Shown: piece by piece, positions 1-5,416 of the stretch
Layout: every line of letters begins with the position of its first letter
Position numbering within the stretch: position 1 is the first letter of the stretch
Assembly: GCA_945873715.1 (NCBI GenBank)
Contig: CAMCFL010000242.1
Span: 1-5,619 of the forward strand
Origin: Akkermansia muciniphila
Lineage (GTDB): Bacteria > Verrucomicrobiota > Verrucomicrobiia > Limisphaerales > UBA9464
Length of the DNA stretch: 5,619 nt
Direction of reading: 5' to 3'
Made by a program: the position numbers and the translations under genes
The notes under the pieces: generated by a model
Databases searched by the model: none
The model's input: the letters and a program-made list of their open reading frames with translations, nothing else
Told to the model about the DNA's origin: nothing

Positions 1-119
1 GAGGGGGGGCTTTCCACCATCTTCTCGCCCGCAGCTGCCGTCGCCAGGACGCTGGCAGTCAGCGCGCCGCGCACCCAGAGGGCGAGGCGTCGGCGTCGAT
101 GATCGCGGCGGAAGGACAT
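1..119 (-). CDS. N-terminus of an exported protein of unknown function (partial)
   Basis: This is an open frame from an ATG at 119 down to the window edge, 39 codons, cut off on the left. The translation begins MSFRRDHRRRR, continues with a hydrophobic stretch (about residues 12-31, rich in Leu, Ala, Val and Trp) and reaches an Ala-Ala-Ala-Gly segment followed by charged residues. This is the layout of a Sec signal peptide: a very basic n-region, a hydrophobic core and a small-residue cleavage site near residues 29-31. No twin-arginine consensus is complete. No strong Shine-Dalgarno is seen. The gene lies in the same direction as mrp, 273 bases downstream of it, with two palindromic elements between, so it is probably not in the same transcript. 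The mature protein is outside the window and no function can be given. Confidence 0.55.
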   Translation of the reverse strand, partial: MSFRRDHRRRRLALWVRGALTASVLATAAAGEKMVESPP

Positions 120-167
120 CACTTCAAGGGTGCTAACCTAGTGACGGTCTGCCGTCAAAGGAAAGGT

Positions 168-302
168 CCATGCCGGGGGGTGCATCTTGAGTGGGATGTC
201 ACGAATGTAGGCCCGCTGCCCTCAGCGGGCGCTTTCACTTCGCCGCCTGAGGGCAGGCGGCCTACATCCATGACCAACTTCGGATGCACCCCATGCCGGG
301 GG
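168..302. repeat. Intergenic palindromic element with a 27-nt-arm hairpin
   Basis: The core is a hairpin with arms at 205-231 and 241-267 and a 9-nt loop; 23 of 27 positions pair, with two 2-bp mismatches. It is enclosed by a perfect 10-bp inverted repeat (GGGGTGCATC at 177-186, GATGCACCCC at 283-292) and by a 12-bp direct repeat (CCATGCCGGGGG at 168-179 and 291-302). It fills much of the gap between mrp and the partial exported-protein gene. There is no T-tract after the stem on either strand, so it is not a textbook intrinsic terminator, though such a stem could still stop or protect a transcript. Its layout suggests a dispersed REP- or MITE-like element; copy number cannot be judged from one window. 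Confidence 0.8.
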
Positions 303-310
303 AGACGGAA

Positions 311-384
311 AGTTTTCAGTTTGAAGTTTCAAGCCGGCTGGCGAGCGCCCCTCCGCGTTGGCTTGAATCTTGACCCTGAAAACT
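311..384. repeat. Nested inverted repeat downstream of mrp
   Basis: A perfect 9-bp outer pair (AGTTTTCAG at 311-319, CTGAAAACT at 376-384) encloses a perfect 8-bp inner pair (TTCAAGCC at 328-335, GGCTTGAA at 360-367). The element ends only 8 bases beyond the mrp stop codon, so the mRNA of mrp would fold here. On the minus strand the outer stem ends in AAAACTTTCC, a poor U-tract, so termination is only possible. The AT-rich sequence differs clearly from the GC-rich palindrome next to it and is probably a separate repeat family. Confidence 0.7.
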
Positions 385-392
385 CCGGAGCT

Positions 393-1442
393 TCAACCCA
401 GCCGCTGTCGCAGGCCGGCGGCGACCGCCAGGAAGGCCTTGGCGGCCGGGTGTTCGGGTTGGCCGATGACGATGGGAACCCCCAGGTCGCCCCCCTCGCG
501 GATGCGCTGATCCAGAGGGATCTCGCCGAGGAAAGGGAATCCTCGGCGCTCGGCCTCCTTGCGGCCCCCGCCCTCACCGAAGAGGAAGTGACGGGAGCCA
601 TCCGGAGCGATGAACCAGCTCATGTTTTCAAGGATCCCCAGGATGGGAACCTGCACCTTCTCGAACAGCGTGATGCCCTTGCGGACCACCCCGACCGACG
701 CCTCCTGCGGGGTGGTGATGACCACGCCGCCATCGAGGGCGACCGTCTGGCAGAGGGACAATTGGGCGTCGCCGGTTCCCGGGGGTAGATCGACGAGCAG
801 GTAGTCGAGGTCACCCCAATCCACCTGGGAGACAAATTGCTGGATGGTCTTCTGGATCATCGGTCCACGCCAGATGACCGCTTGATCGGGTTCGAGCAGG
901 AAGCCCATGCTCATCAACTTGACCCCGTGCCCTTCCGGCGGAATCAGGCGCTCGTCGTCCGCCACCGTGGGTCGTTCCTGGATGCCCATCATCAGGGGAA
1001 TCGAAGGACCGTAGATGTCGCCATCCATCAGGCCCACGCGTGCGCCCAGGCTGCGGAGGGCGCAGGCGAGGTTCACCGAGCAGGTCGATTTCCCGACGCC
1101 GCCCTTTCCACTGGCGATGGCGATCACGCGCCGGATCCGGGGATCGCGTTGGCGCTGGAACTGGGTCGGCGCGGGTGCCGCCCCCGGTTGCGGCGTGGGC
1201 ACCTTCACCTGGACATGGGCATCGGCGAGGCCCGGAAAGGAATCCCTCAGGCAGACCCTCACCGCGTCGGCCACCTGACGTCCGACTTCCGGGTTGGGGG
1301 AGGTCAGTTCGATCTGCACCCCGATCGCGGGTCCATCGACCTGAACCTCCTTCACCAGACCGAAGGAGACGATGTCGCGGGAGTAGCCGGGATACTTGAC
1401 CGAGCGGAGGGCAGCGAGGACGGCGTCCTGGGTGGGATTCAC
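393..1442 (-). CDS. mrp: Mrp/ApbC/Nbp35-type Fe-S cluster carrier P-loop ATPase
   Basis: This cytoplasmic ATPase family binds an Fe-S cluster between two subunits and passes it to apoproteins. Numbered from the GTG start (349 aa), residues about 5-80 form a MIP18/DUF59 domain (KYPGYSRDIVSFGLV). A Pro/Ala/Gln linker (about 82-98) follows, then the MinD/Mrp NTPase with a deviant Walker A GKGGVGKST (112-120), switch DGDIYGPSIP (140-149) and VDLPPGTGD (217-225). Length and order are normal for bacterial Mrp. The oddity is the site after ENMS: family members such as E. coli Mrp have CxxC, but here it reads APDG (279-282), so both cluster cysteines are absent. The GTG at 1442 fits the usual DUF59 N-terminus; a TTG at 1469 would add nine residues, and neither has a Shine-Dalgarno. 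The gene is separated from the peroxidase gene by a repeat-filled gap, so it probably has its own promoter. Family assignment is very secure; the start is not. Confidence 0.95.
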   Translation of the reverse strand: MNPTQDAVLAALRSVKYPGYSRDIVSFGLVKEVQVDGPAIGVQIELTSPNPEVGRQVADAVRVCLRDSFPGLADAHVQVKVPTPQPGAAPAPTQFQRQRDPRIRRVIAIASGKGGVGKSTCSVNLACALRSLGARVGLMDGDIYGPSIPLMMGIQERPTVADDERLIPPEGHGVKLMSMGFLLEPDQAVIWRGPMIQKTIQQFVSQVDWGDLDYLLVDLPPGTGDAQLSLCQTVALDGGVVITTPQEASVGVVRKGITLFEKVQVPILGILENMSWFIAPDGSRHFLFGEGGGRKEAERRGFPFLGEIPLDQRIREGGDLGVPIVIGQPEHPAAKAFLAVAAGLRQRLG

Positions 1443-1477
1443 GTGGATGATGGGAATTGAAGCTAACAACCGGAGTG

Positions 1478-1619
1478 TTATCCGCAGATGGCGCAGATGG
1501 CGCAGATAATGATGCCCTTCCTCGTCAAGGCGACCTCACCCGCAGGGTGAGACTGCCGACTCGTCTTGGACCCTTCCACGGGCCTTCACATCTGCGGAAT
1601 CTGCGACATCTGCGGATAA
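1478..1619. repeat. Inverted-repeat element with tandem ATCTGCG units
   Basis: Each arm holds three 9-bp units built on GCAGAT/ATCTGC. The left arm is 1478-1507 and contains two identical GGCGCAGAT units (1490-1498, 1499-1507). The right arm is 1590-1619. The outer ends are perfect 12-bp complements (TTATCCGCAGAT at 1478-1489, ATCTGCGGATAA at 1608-1619). The 82-nt centre carries a perfect 7-bp hairpin with a 3-nt loop (CTCACCC 1535-1541, GGGTGAG 1545-1551). It makes up most of the 241-base gap between the peroxidase gene and mrp, and no gene is visible in it. Similar ATCTGCGGATAA strings are remembered from Verrucomicrobiota and relatives, which is suggestive only. Confidence 0.8.
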
Positions 1620-1683
1620 ACAACTGCGGTTTCAGGGCTGAAGCAACACGCCGCGACGAACGGGTTGAAATGGGAACCTGACC

Positions 1684-2727
1684 TCACGGCATCGCAGGCT
1701 GGCCCTGGGATTCGGACGAGACGGCGGCAACGGTGTCCTTGCCCTTGATTCCCTTCCCGTTGAGGGCGCGCAGGAAGGTGGTGATGGAGGTCACCTGTTC
1801 GTCGGAGAGCTTTTGGCCGAGCTGCATCCAAGCCATCTGCGAGACGGCGTTGGGCAGGGACCGGGCGGCACCGTCATGGAAGTAGGGGGCCGTCAGCGCG
1901 ATGTTGCGCAGCGAAGGCACCTTGAAGACGAGGAGATCTTCTTCTTCCTTGGTGACCTCGATCCGACCCTTGTCGGTGGTGTTCGGGTAGGGATTCACGG
2001 CACCGACCTTGCGGTAGCTGTTGGCACCGACCAACGGCCCGTAGTGACAGGTGGTGCAGCCCACCGTCAGGAACTCGTGCAATCCCTTCTGCTCGGCCGT
2101 GGACAGCGCCTTGTCGTCGCCCTTGAGGAAGTCATCAAACCGGTCGCGGGTCACCAGGGTCCGTTCGAAGGCCGCGATGGCCTTGGCCAGATTGTCGTAG
2201 CTCAGCGGGTTGGTCTCGCCGGGGAAGTTCTTGGCGAAGGCCTTCTTGTAGGAGGAAATCCGGCTGAGCTTCTGGACCACATCGACATCCTTGGGCATGC
2301 CCATCTCGATCGGATTCAGGATCGGGCCCTTGGCCTGATCGGCGAGGGTCTCGGCCCGACCGTCCCAGAACTGGGCCAGGTGGAACCCGGCGTTCAACGT
2401 CGTGGGCGAATTGCGGCCACCCCGCTTGCCAAAGGCTCCCGGCGAAGTCGGCTCATGATCGACGCCTGCCTTGCCGCCATCGACCTGATGACAGCTGTTG
2501 CACGACTGCTTGTCGTTCGCCGACAGGCGCTTCTCGAAATACAGCTTCTTGCCCAGTCCAATCAGCCCTGGCGTATCCTTCTCCGCTCCCGGCATCGCGG
2601 CGGGAATCGGCGTGATCACTTCCAGGGCTTTCTTGCGGAGCTCAGCCGCAGCCGGCGTCTGGGCCTGCAGGCTTCCGGCGAGGACGCCCGCCAGAGCGAG
2701 CGCCGGGATCAGGTACGTTGACTTCAT
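1684..2727 (-). CDS. ccp: Periplasmic dihaem cytochrome c peroxidase
   Basis: Bacterial dihaem peroxidases reduce H2O2 to water in the periplasm using electrons from small c-type cytochromes or cupredoxins. The 347-aa product begins with a Sec signal peptide (basic MKSTYL, hydrophobic core, cleavage likely after LQA at residue 22). Two CxxCH haem sites follow: CNSCH (76-80) for the peroxidatic haem and CTTCH (224-228) for the electron-transferring haem. Family motifs are intact: FWDGRA (120-125), PIEM with the likely catalytic Glu141, VPSLRNIALTAPYFHDG (270-286), and Met298 as the probable sixth ligand of the second haem. The loop that carries the distal His in Pseudomonas-type enzymes (SIGHGWQ) reads SPGAFGK here, with Ala98 at the His position, so resting-state ligation may differ; His91 is nearby. 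The ATG at 2727 gives a proper signal peptide, though no Shine-Dalgarno is visible. A palindrome separates it from iscS, so co-transcription is uncertain. It may protect Fe-S assembly from peroxide (inference). Confidence 0.95.
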   Translation of the reverse strand: MKSTYLIPALALAGVLAGSLQAQTPAAAELRKKALEVITPIPAAMPGAEKDTPGLIGLGKKLYFEKRLSANDKQSCNSCHQVDGGKAGVDHEPTSPGAFGKRGGRNSPTTLNAGFHLAQFWDGRAETLADQAKGPILNPIEMGMPKDVDVVQKLSRISSYKKAFAKNFPGETNPLSYDNLAKAIAAFERTLVTRDRFDDFLKGDDKALSTAEQKGLHEFLTVGCTTCHYGPLVGANSYRKVGAVNPYPNTTDKGRIEVTKEEEDLLVFKVPSLRNIALTAPYFHDGAARSLPNAVSQMAWMQLGQKLSDEQVTSITTFLRALNGKGIKGKDTVAAVSSESQGQPAMP

Positions 2728-2834
2728 GAGGGGAGAGAATGGGCTAAGTCGTCACGGGCGCAACCGTCAGTCTTGGTTCGGAATTGGCTTTTTCAGAAGG
2801 ATCCCGCCCGGGTGCTTTGTCTGGATGGGTTCCA

Positions 2835-2910
2835 TCCTGGGACCGCGGGCGTCCTCGCCCGCCTCTGCCCCCTCCTGCCCAAGCGGCCGGGGACGGCCGC
2901 GTCCCCAGGA
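2835..2910. repeat. Compound GC-rich palindrome (REP/BIME-like) between iscS and ccp
   Basis: Outer arms at 2835-2848 and 2897-2910 match at 12 of 14 positions. Inside the left half is a perfect 7-bp hairpin with a TCCT loop (GCGGGCG 2845-2851, CGCCCGC 2856-2862). The right half can form either of two alternative 6-bp stems: GCGGCC/GGCCGC (2883-2888, 2895-2900) or GGGGAC/GTCCCC (2889-2894, 2901-2906). It begins 10 bases past the iscS stop codon in the direction of transcription, where it could terminate or stabilise the isc transcript. No run of T follows on the minus strand. The remainder of the iscS-ccp gap (2728-2834) shows no gene and no clear promoter. Confidence 0.8.
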
Positions 2911-2920
2911 AACTTCCCGT

Positions 2921-4186
2921 TCAGTGCGCTGCCTTGCCCGAGACGGCCGCGGCATGTTCGCTGAAGGACTTGCCGAACCCACGCGGCGCGATCACGGAAT
3001 CGATCACTCCCCGCTCGAACTCCTCCCACATCGGCGACATGCCGCGGAGCTTGTCCACGATCCGCACGAACGTCTCCACCACGTAGTCCATGTCGGCCTC
3101 GGTGTTGTCCTTGCCCAGGGTCAGGATCAGGTTTCCCTGCGCCAGGGCGTGGTCGAGACCGATCGCCGACAGCACGTGGGAAATCTTCAGGGACTTGGAG
3201 ACGCAGGAGGATCCCGAGGCCACCGCAATCCCGTTCAGATCGCACAGCAGCAACTGGCCTTCGCCCTCGATGAACTCGGTCGAGATGTTGATGTTCGTCG
3301 ACACCCGATCCGGTCCGGGGATCGGTCCGTTGAGCTTGATGAACGGAATGTCCCGGCTCAGGCCGTCCCACAGTCGCTTCTGCAGCACCGCCGTGTGGGC
3401 GCGCCATTGGGGGAGTTCCCGCGCCGCCACTTCCGCCGCCACTCCGGCACCGACGATGGCCGGAATATTCTCCGTGCCGGCGCGGCGTCCGCCCTCCTGC
3501 ACGCCGCCATGAAGGATCGAGACGATGCGCGCGCGCTTGTTGCGGTAGAGCACGCCCACGCCCTTCGGACCGTAGAATCGGTGGGGCGAAAAGCTGACCA
3601 GTGCGGCCCCGAACTCGCGCACATCAATCGGAAGCCAACCGGCGCTGGCCTCGCAGTCCACGTAGAGCGGCACCCCGGCTTTCGCGCAGATCTTCCCGGC
3701 TTCGACCACCGGCTGGATCGTGCCGATGTCGTGATTCACATGGTGCAACGCCACCAGGACTGTCTGCGGGGTGATCGCCGCCTCCAACCCCTTCAGATCC
3801 ACCCGGCCTTCGCGGTCCACCGGCACCCGGGTGCAGGTCCAACCCTGCTTCTCCAGGAACTCCACCGAGTTCACCACCGACGGATGTTCCGTCGCCGAGA
3901 TGACCAGGTGCTTGCCCTTCCGTTCGTTGGCGTAGGCCACGCCCTTGATCGCCAGATTGGCGGACTCCGTCCCGTCCGACGTGAAGAAGATCTCGTCCTC
4001 GGACTCGGCATGGATCAACGCCGCCATCTGCTGACGGGCCTTCTTCAGCGCATCGCGGACCCGGAGACCATGCTGATGCAGGGACGATGCGTTGCCGTAA
4101 TACTCGGTGAAGTAGGGCCGCATCGCTTCAAACGCCTCGGGAAGCAGCGGCGTGGCGGACTGATGATCAAGATAGACCTGGCGCAT
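2921..4186 (-). CDS. iscS: IscS/NifS-fold protein lacking the PLP Schiff-base lysine
   Basis: By fold and context this is the class V aminotransferase-type partner of IscU, which normally takes sulfur from cysteine. The 421 aa start at MRQVYLDHQSATP, the usual N-terminus, at ATG 4186 without a clear Shine-Dalgarno. Retained features (E. coli numbers in brackets) are Thr73 (76), His101 (104), Asp177 (180), Ser200 (203), His202 (205), RRAGTEN (234-240), the mobile-loop Cys328 in SGSSC (328), and a C-terminal tail KLRGMSPMWEEFERGV resembling the IscU-docking tail of E. coli IscS. Changed features are Arg203 for the Schiff-base Lys206 (SPHRFYGPKG), Ala180 for Gln183, His152 for Asn155 and Ile354 for Arg354. 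Codon CGA differs from AAA and AAG at two or three bases, so a single sequencing error is unlikely. It lies 144 bases after iscU. It may be a non-desulfurase partner or an enzyme with altered chemistry. The fold is certain; cysteine desulfurase activity is doubtful. Confidence 0.93.
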   Translation of the reverse strand: MRQVYLDHQSATPLLPEAFEAMRPYFTEYYGNASSLHQHGLRVRDALKKARQQMAALIHAESEDEIFFTSDGTESANLAIKGVAYANERKGKHLVISATEHPSVVNSVEFLEKQGWTCTRVPVDREGRVDLKGLEAAITPQTVLVALHHVNHDIGTIQPVVEAGKICAKAGVPLYVDCEASAGWLPIDVREFGAALVSFSPHRFYGPKGVGVLYRNKRARIVSILHGGVQEGGRRAGTENIPAIVGAGVAAEVAARELPQWRAHTAVLQKRLWDGLSRDIPFIKLNGPIPGPDRVSTNINISTEFIEGEGQLLLCDLNGIAVASGSSCVSKSLKISHVLSAIGLDHALAQGNLILTLGKDNTEADMDYVVETFVRIVDKLRGMSPMWEEFERGVIDSVIAPRGFGKSFSEHAAAVSGKAAH

Positions 4187-4330
4187 GACGGAATCGGATC
4201 GGGTGAAACGAGGAGAGGAAATGCTCCGCCGTCTGCACGGCGATGGGGAAAACCTCAGGGACTGGCAGGATTGCCGGGGAAAGAACGGGCAGGCTGCCCA
4301 TTCCCCCGTTCCTTGACGGACTGGGACGGA
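4187..4330. other. iscU-iscS intergenic spacer with a hairpin
   Basis: No gene is visible in these 144 bases. A 7-bp stem (GAACGGG 4283-4289, CCCGTTC 4305-4311; 15-nt loop) lies 20 bases past the iscU stop. On the transcribed strand it is followed by TTT and then C-rich sequence, so it is at best a weak attenuator. A competing 5-bp stem (4287-4291 with 4295-4299) uses part of the same sequence. Such a hairpin could lower iscS expression relative to iscU, or mark an mRNA processing site. No convincing promoter for iscS was seen. Confidence 0.4.
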
Positions 4331-4759
4331 TCAGGCGCTGACCGGCTCGGCCGCAGCAGCGCGTTCCGCCAGCTCCGGATGACGCTTAACGTAGTCTTCC
4401 AGCGCGGCCTTGAGCGCTTCCTCGGCGAGCACGGAACAATGGATCTTCACCGGCGGCAGGCCGCCGAGGGCATTGACCACCTCCTGGTTCGAGAAGGTCA
4501 TGGCCTCCTCGATGGTGCGGCCCTTGATCAGCTCGGTCGCCATGCTGGAGCTGGCAATCGCCGAGCCGCAACCGAACGTCTTGAAACGGGCGTCCTCGAT
4601 CTTCCCGTCCCGGATCTTCAGGCTGATCTTCATAATGTCGCCGCAGGCCGCCGCGCCGACTTCGCCCACCCCGTCGGCGTCCCGGAGGTCGCCCATGTTG
4701 CGGGGGTTCATGAAGTGGTCCATCACCGTCGGATTGTACAAAGTGTAAGTATCGCTCAT
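4331..4759 (-). CDS. iscU: Fe-S cluster assembly scaffold protein IscU
   Basis: IscU is the cytoplasmic scaffold on which [2Fe-2S] and [4Fe-4S] clusters are built from iron and IscS-derived sulfur. The 142-aa product has every key residue: Cys39 and Asp41 in AACGDIMK, Cys64 in FGCGSAIASSS, and His107-Cys108 in KIHCSVLAEEALKAALEDY. The LPPVK segment (101-105), which in E. coli is the recognition site for the chaperone HscA, is present, though no hscA or hscB lies in the window. The N-terminal MDHFMNPRNMG matches the family, and length is normal apart from a short Ala-rich tail. The ATG at 4759 is chosen because it starts the conserved domain and has a Shine-Dalgarno; the upstream ATG at 4813 would add 18 residues overlapping the 3' end of iscR. 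The gap to iscR is only 28 bases, so the two are almost surely one operon. Confidence 0.97.
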   Translation of the reverse strand: MSDTYTLYNPTVMDHFMNPRNMGDLRDADGVGEVGAAACGDIMKISLKIRDGKIEDARFKTFGCGSAIASSSMATELIKGRTIEEAMTFSNQEVVNALGGLPPVKIHCSVLAEEALKAALEDYVKRHPELAERAAAAEPVSA

Positions 4760-4765
4760 GGCTGT

Positions 4766-4770
4766 TCCTT
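4766..4770 (-). promoter_or_regulatory. Shine-Dalgarno of iscU
   Basis: The transcribed-strand sequence GAGAAGGAACAGCC precedes the ATG at 4759, with AAGGA six bases upstream. It decides the iscU start over the in-frame ATG at 4813. It is the only clear Shine-Dalgarno among the genes in this window. Confidence 0.7.
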
Positions 4771-4787
4771 CTCGCTGGATTCGTTTT

Positions 4788-5318
4788 CTAAAGTGTTCCC
4801 GCTTCCACTGCACTCGGCAGGGGAGGCACCGCCGCTGCCCGGGATTCGGTCAGCGGAATCGTCGCCTGCATCTCGTTCGTCCGTGAACGGGCCTGCCGCA
4901 CCAGACCGTTGGGGATGTGCCGACCCGTCAGGTCGGCCAGGCTGGTCCGGCCAAAAACCTCCCGTACCCGTTCCTGTGCCACCGCCAACAGGGCGCACAG
5001 GGCGCATCCTCCGCTGTGTTCGCAGCCAAGGTCGTCATCCAGGCACCGCTGCAGCGCGATCGGTCCTTCGATGGCCTCGATGATCTCCAGGGCACTGATC
5101 TCGGCCGGGGTCCGCGCCAGGCTGAATCCGCCACCGGAACCCCGGGCAGACTTCACGATCCCGGCCTTTGCCAGGCTCTGGAGGATCTTCCCCAGAAAAC
5201 TGTTCGGGATGTCCTCCTCCGTGCACAACGTCTCGATCATCACCACTTCACCTAGGGGACGACGGGCCAGGGCCGTCAGGCCCAGTACACCGTATTCTGC
5301 TGCGCGGGTGATTTGCAT
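4788..5318 (-). CDS. iscR: Rrf2-family Fe-S regulator, IscR-like
   Basis: This is a DNA-binding transcription factor whose Fe-S cluster reports cellular Fe-S status. The 176-aa product opens with the Rrf2 N-terminus MQITRAAEYGVLGLTALA, then the recognition-helix region IPNSFLGKILQSLAKAGIVKSARGSGGGFSL (about 37-67, written here as the winged helix-turn-helix core). A cysteine cluster follows: Cys92, Cys99, Cys105 and Cys108. E. coli IscR uses Cys92, Cys98, Cys104 and His107, so the three cysteines are kept and a fourth Cys lies where the His ligand would be. The start at 5318 matches the family; an ATG at 5408 would add 30 residues and would place the coding region across the promoter and one operator. 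The tail after about residue 140 is not recognised. Two IscR-like dyads upstream imply autoregulation. It is the first gene of the isc operon, as in E. coli. Confidence 0.93.
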   Translation of the reverse strand: MQITRAAEYGVLGLTALARRPLGEVVMIETLCTEEDIPNSFLGKILQSLAKAGIVKSARGSGGGFSLARTPAEISALEIIEAIEGPIALQRCLDDDLGCEHSGGCALCALLAVAQERVREVFGRTSLADLTGRHIPNGLVRQARSRTNEMQATIPLTESRAAAVPPLPSAVEAGTL

Positions 5319-5349
5319 GAGGTCGATCGTGACGGACGCTGGAATCAAA

Positions 5350-5368
5350 CCGGACTGATCCAGTCCGG
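5350..5368. promoter_or_regulatory. IscR type-1-like operator, promoter-proximal
   Basis: CCGGACTGATCCAGTCCGG is a perfect dyad with 8-bp arms and a 3-bp centre, 31 bases upstream of the iscR ATG. Its core GACTGATCCAGTC fits the E. coli type-1 IscR core GACTRWWWYAGTC at 12 of 13 positions. It would lie just downstream of the start site of the predicted promoter, a position suited to repression. It could also form an RNA hairpin in the leader, but its similarity to the dyad at 5417 favours a protein-binding site. Confidence 0.7.
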
Positions 5369-5380
5369 ATTCGTGGGAGG

Positions 5381-5408
5381 AACCTATTCCCATCCAATTT
5401 GCCGTCAA
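5381..5408 (-). promoter_or_regulatory. Probable iscR-iscU promoter (sigma70-like)
   Basis: On the minus strand, TTGACG (5408-5403) is a good -35 element. After a 16-base spacer, TAGGTT (5386-5381) is a weak -10 element with three of six consensus matches. Transcription would start near 5374, giving a leader of about 55 bases. The two IscR-like dyads sit on either side, which supports a promoter here more than the -10 element does. Confidence 0.45.
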
Positions 5409-5416
5409 TTTCTTTT

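Noticed and set aside
99..788. A 229-codon open frame on the plus strand
   Set aside because: It crosses the long hairpin, the nested repeat and the antisense strand of mrp; no domain is seen and the frame is a GC-rich shadow.
1478..1619. Possible CRISPR array
   Set aside because: The repeated units are about 9 bp, directly adjacent, and inverted between the two arms; there are no regular spacers and no cas genes.
3578..3580. Arg203 of the IscS-like protein as a sequencing error
   Set aside because: CGA differs from AAA at two bases and from AAG at three. Three other active-site changes occur in the same protein, so one error does not explain the pattern.
4760..4813. Upstream ATG giving an 18-residue longer IscU
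   Set aside because: The added residues overlap the iscR 3' end and do not match IscU; the ATG at 4759 has an AAGGA six bases upstream.
2498..5083. An 861-codon open frame on the plus strand
   Set aside because: It lies antisense to ccp, iscS, iscU and iscR, all of which have intact family motifs. Its translation has no recognisable domain and is rich in Arg, His and Pro, as expected from the opposite strand of GC-rich genes.
5319..5408. Longer IscR starting at the ATG at 5408
   Set aside because: The extra 30 residues would be encoded by the promoter and operator region, and Rrf2 proteins typically begin at the MQIT-like sequence.
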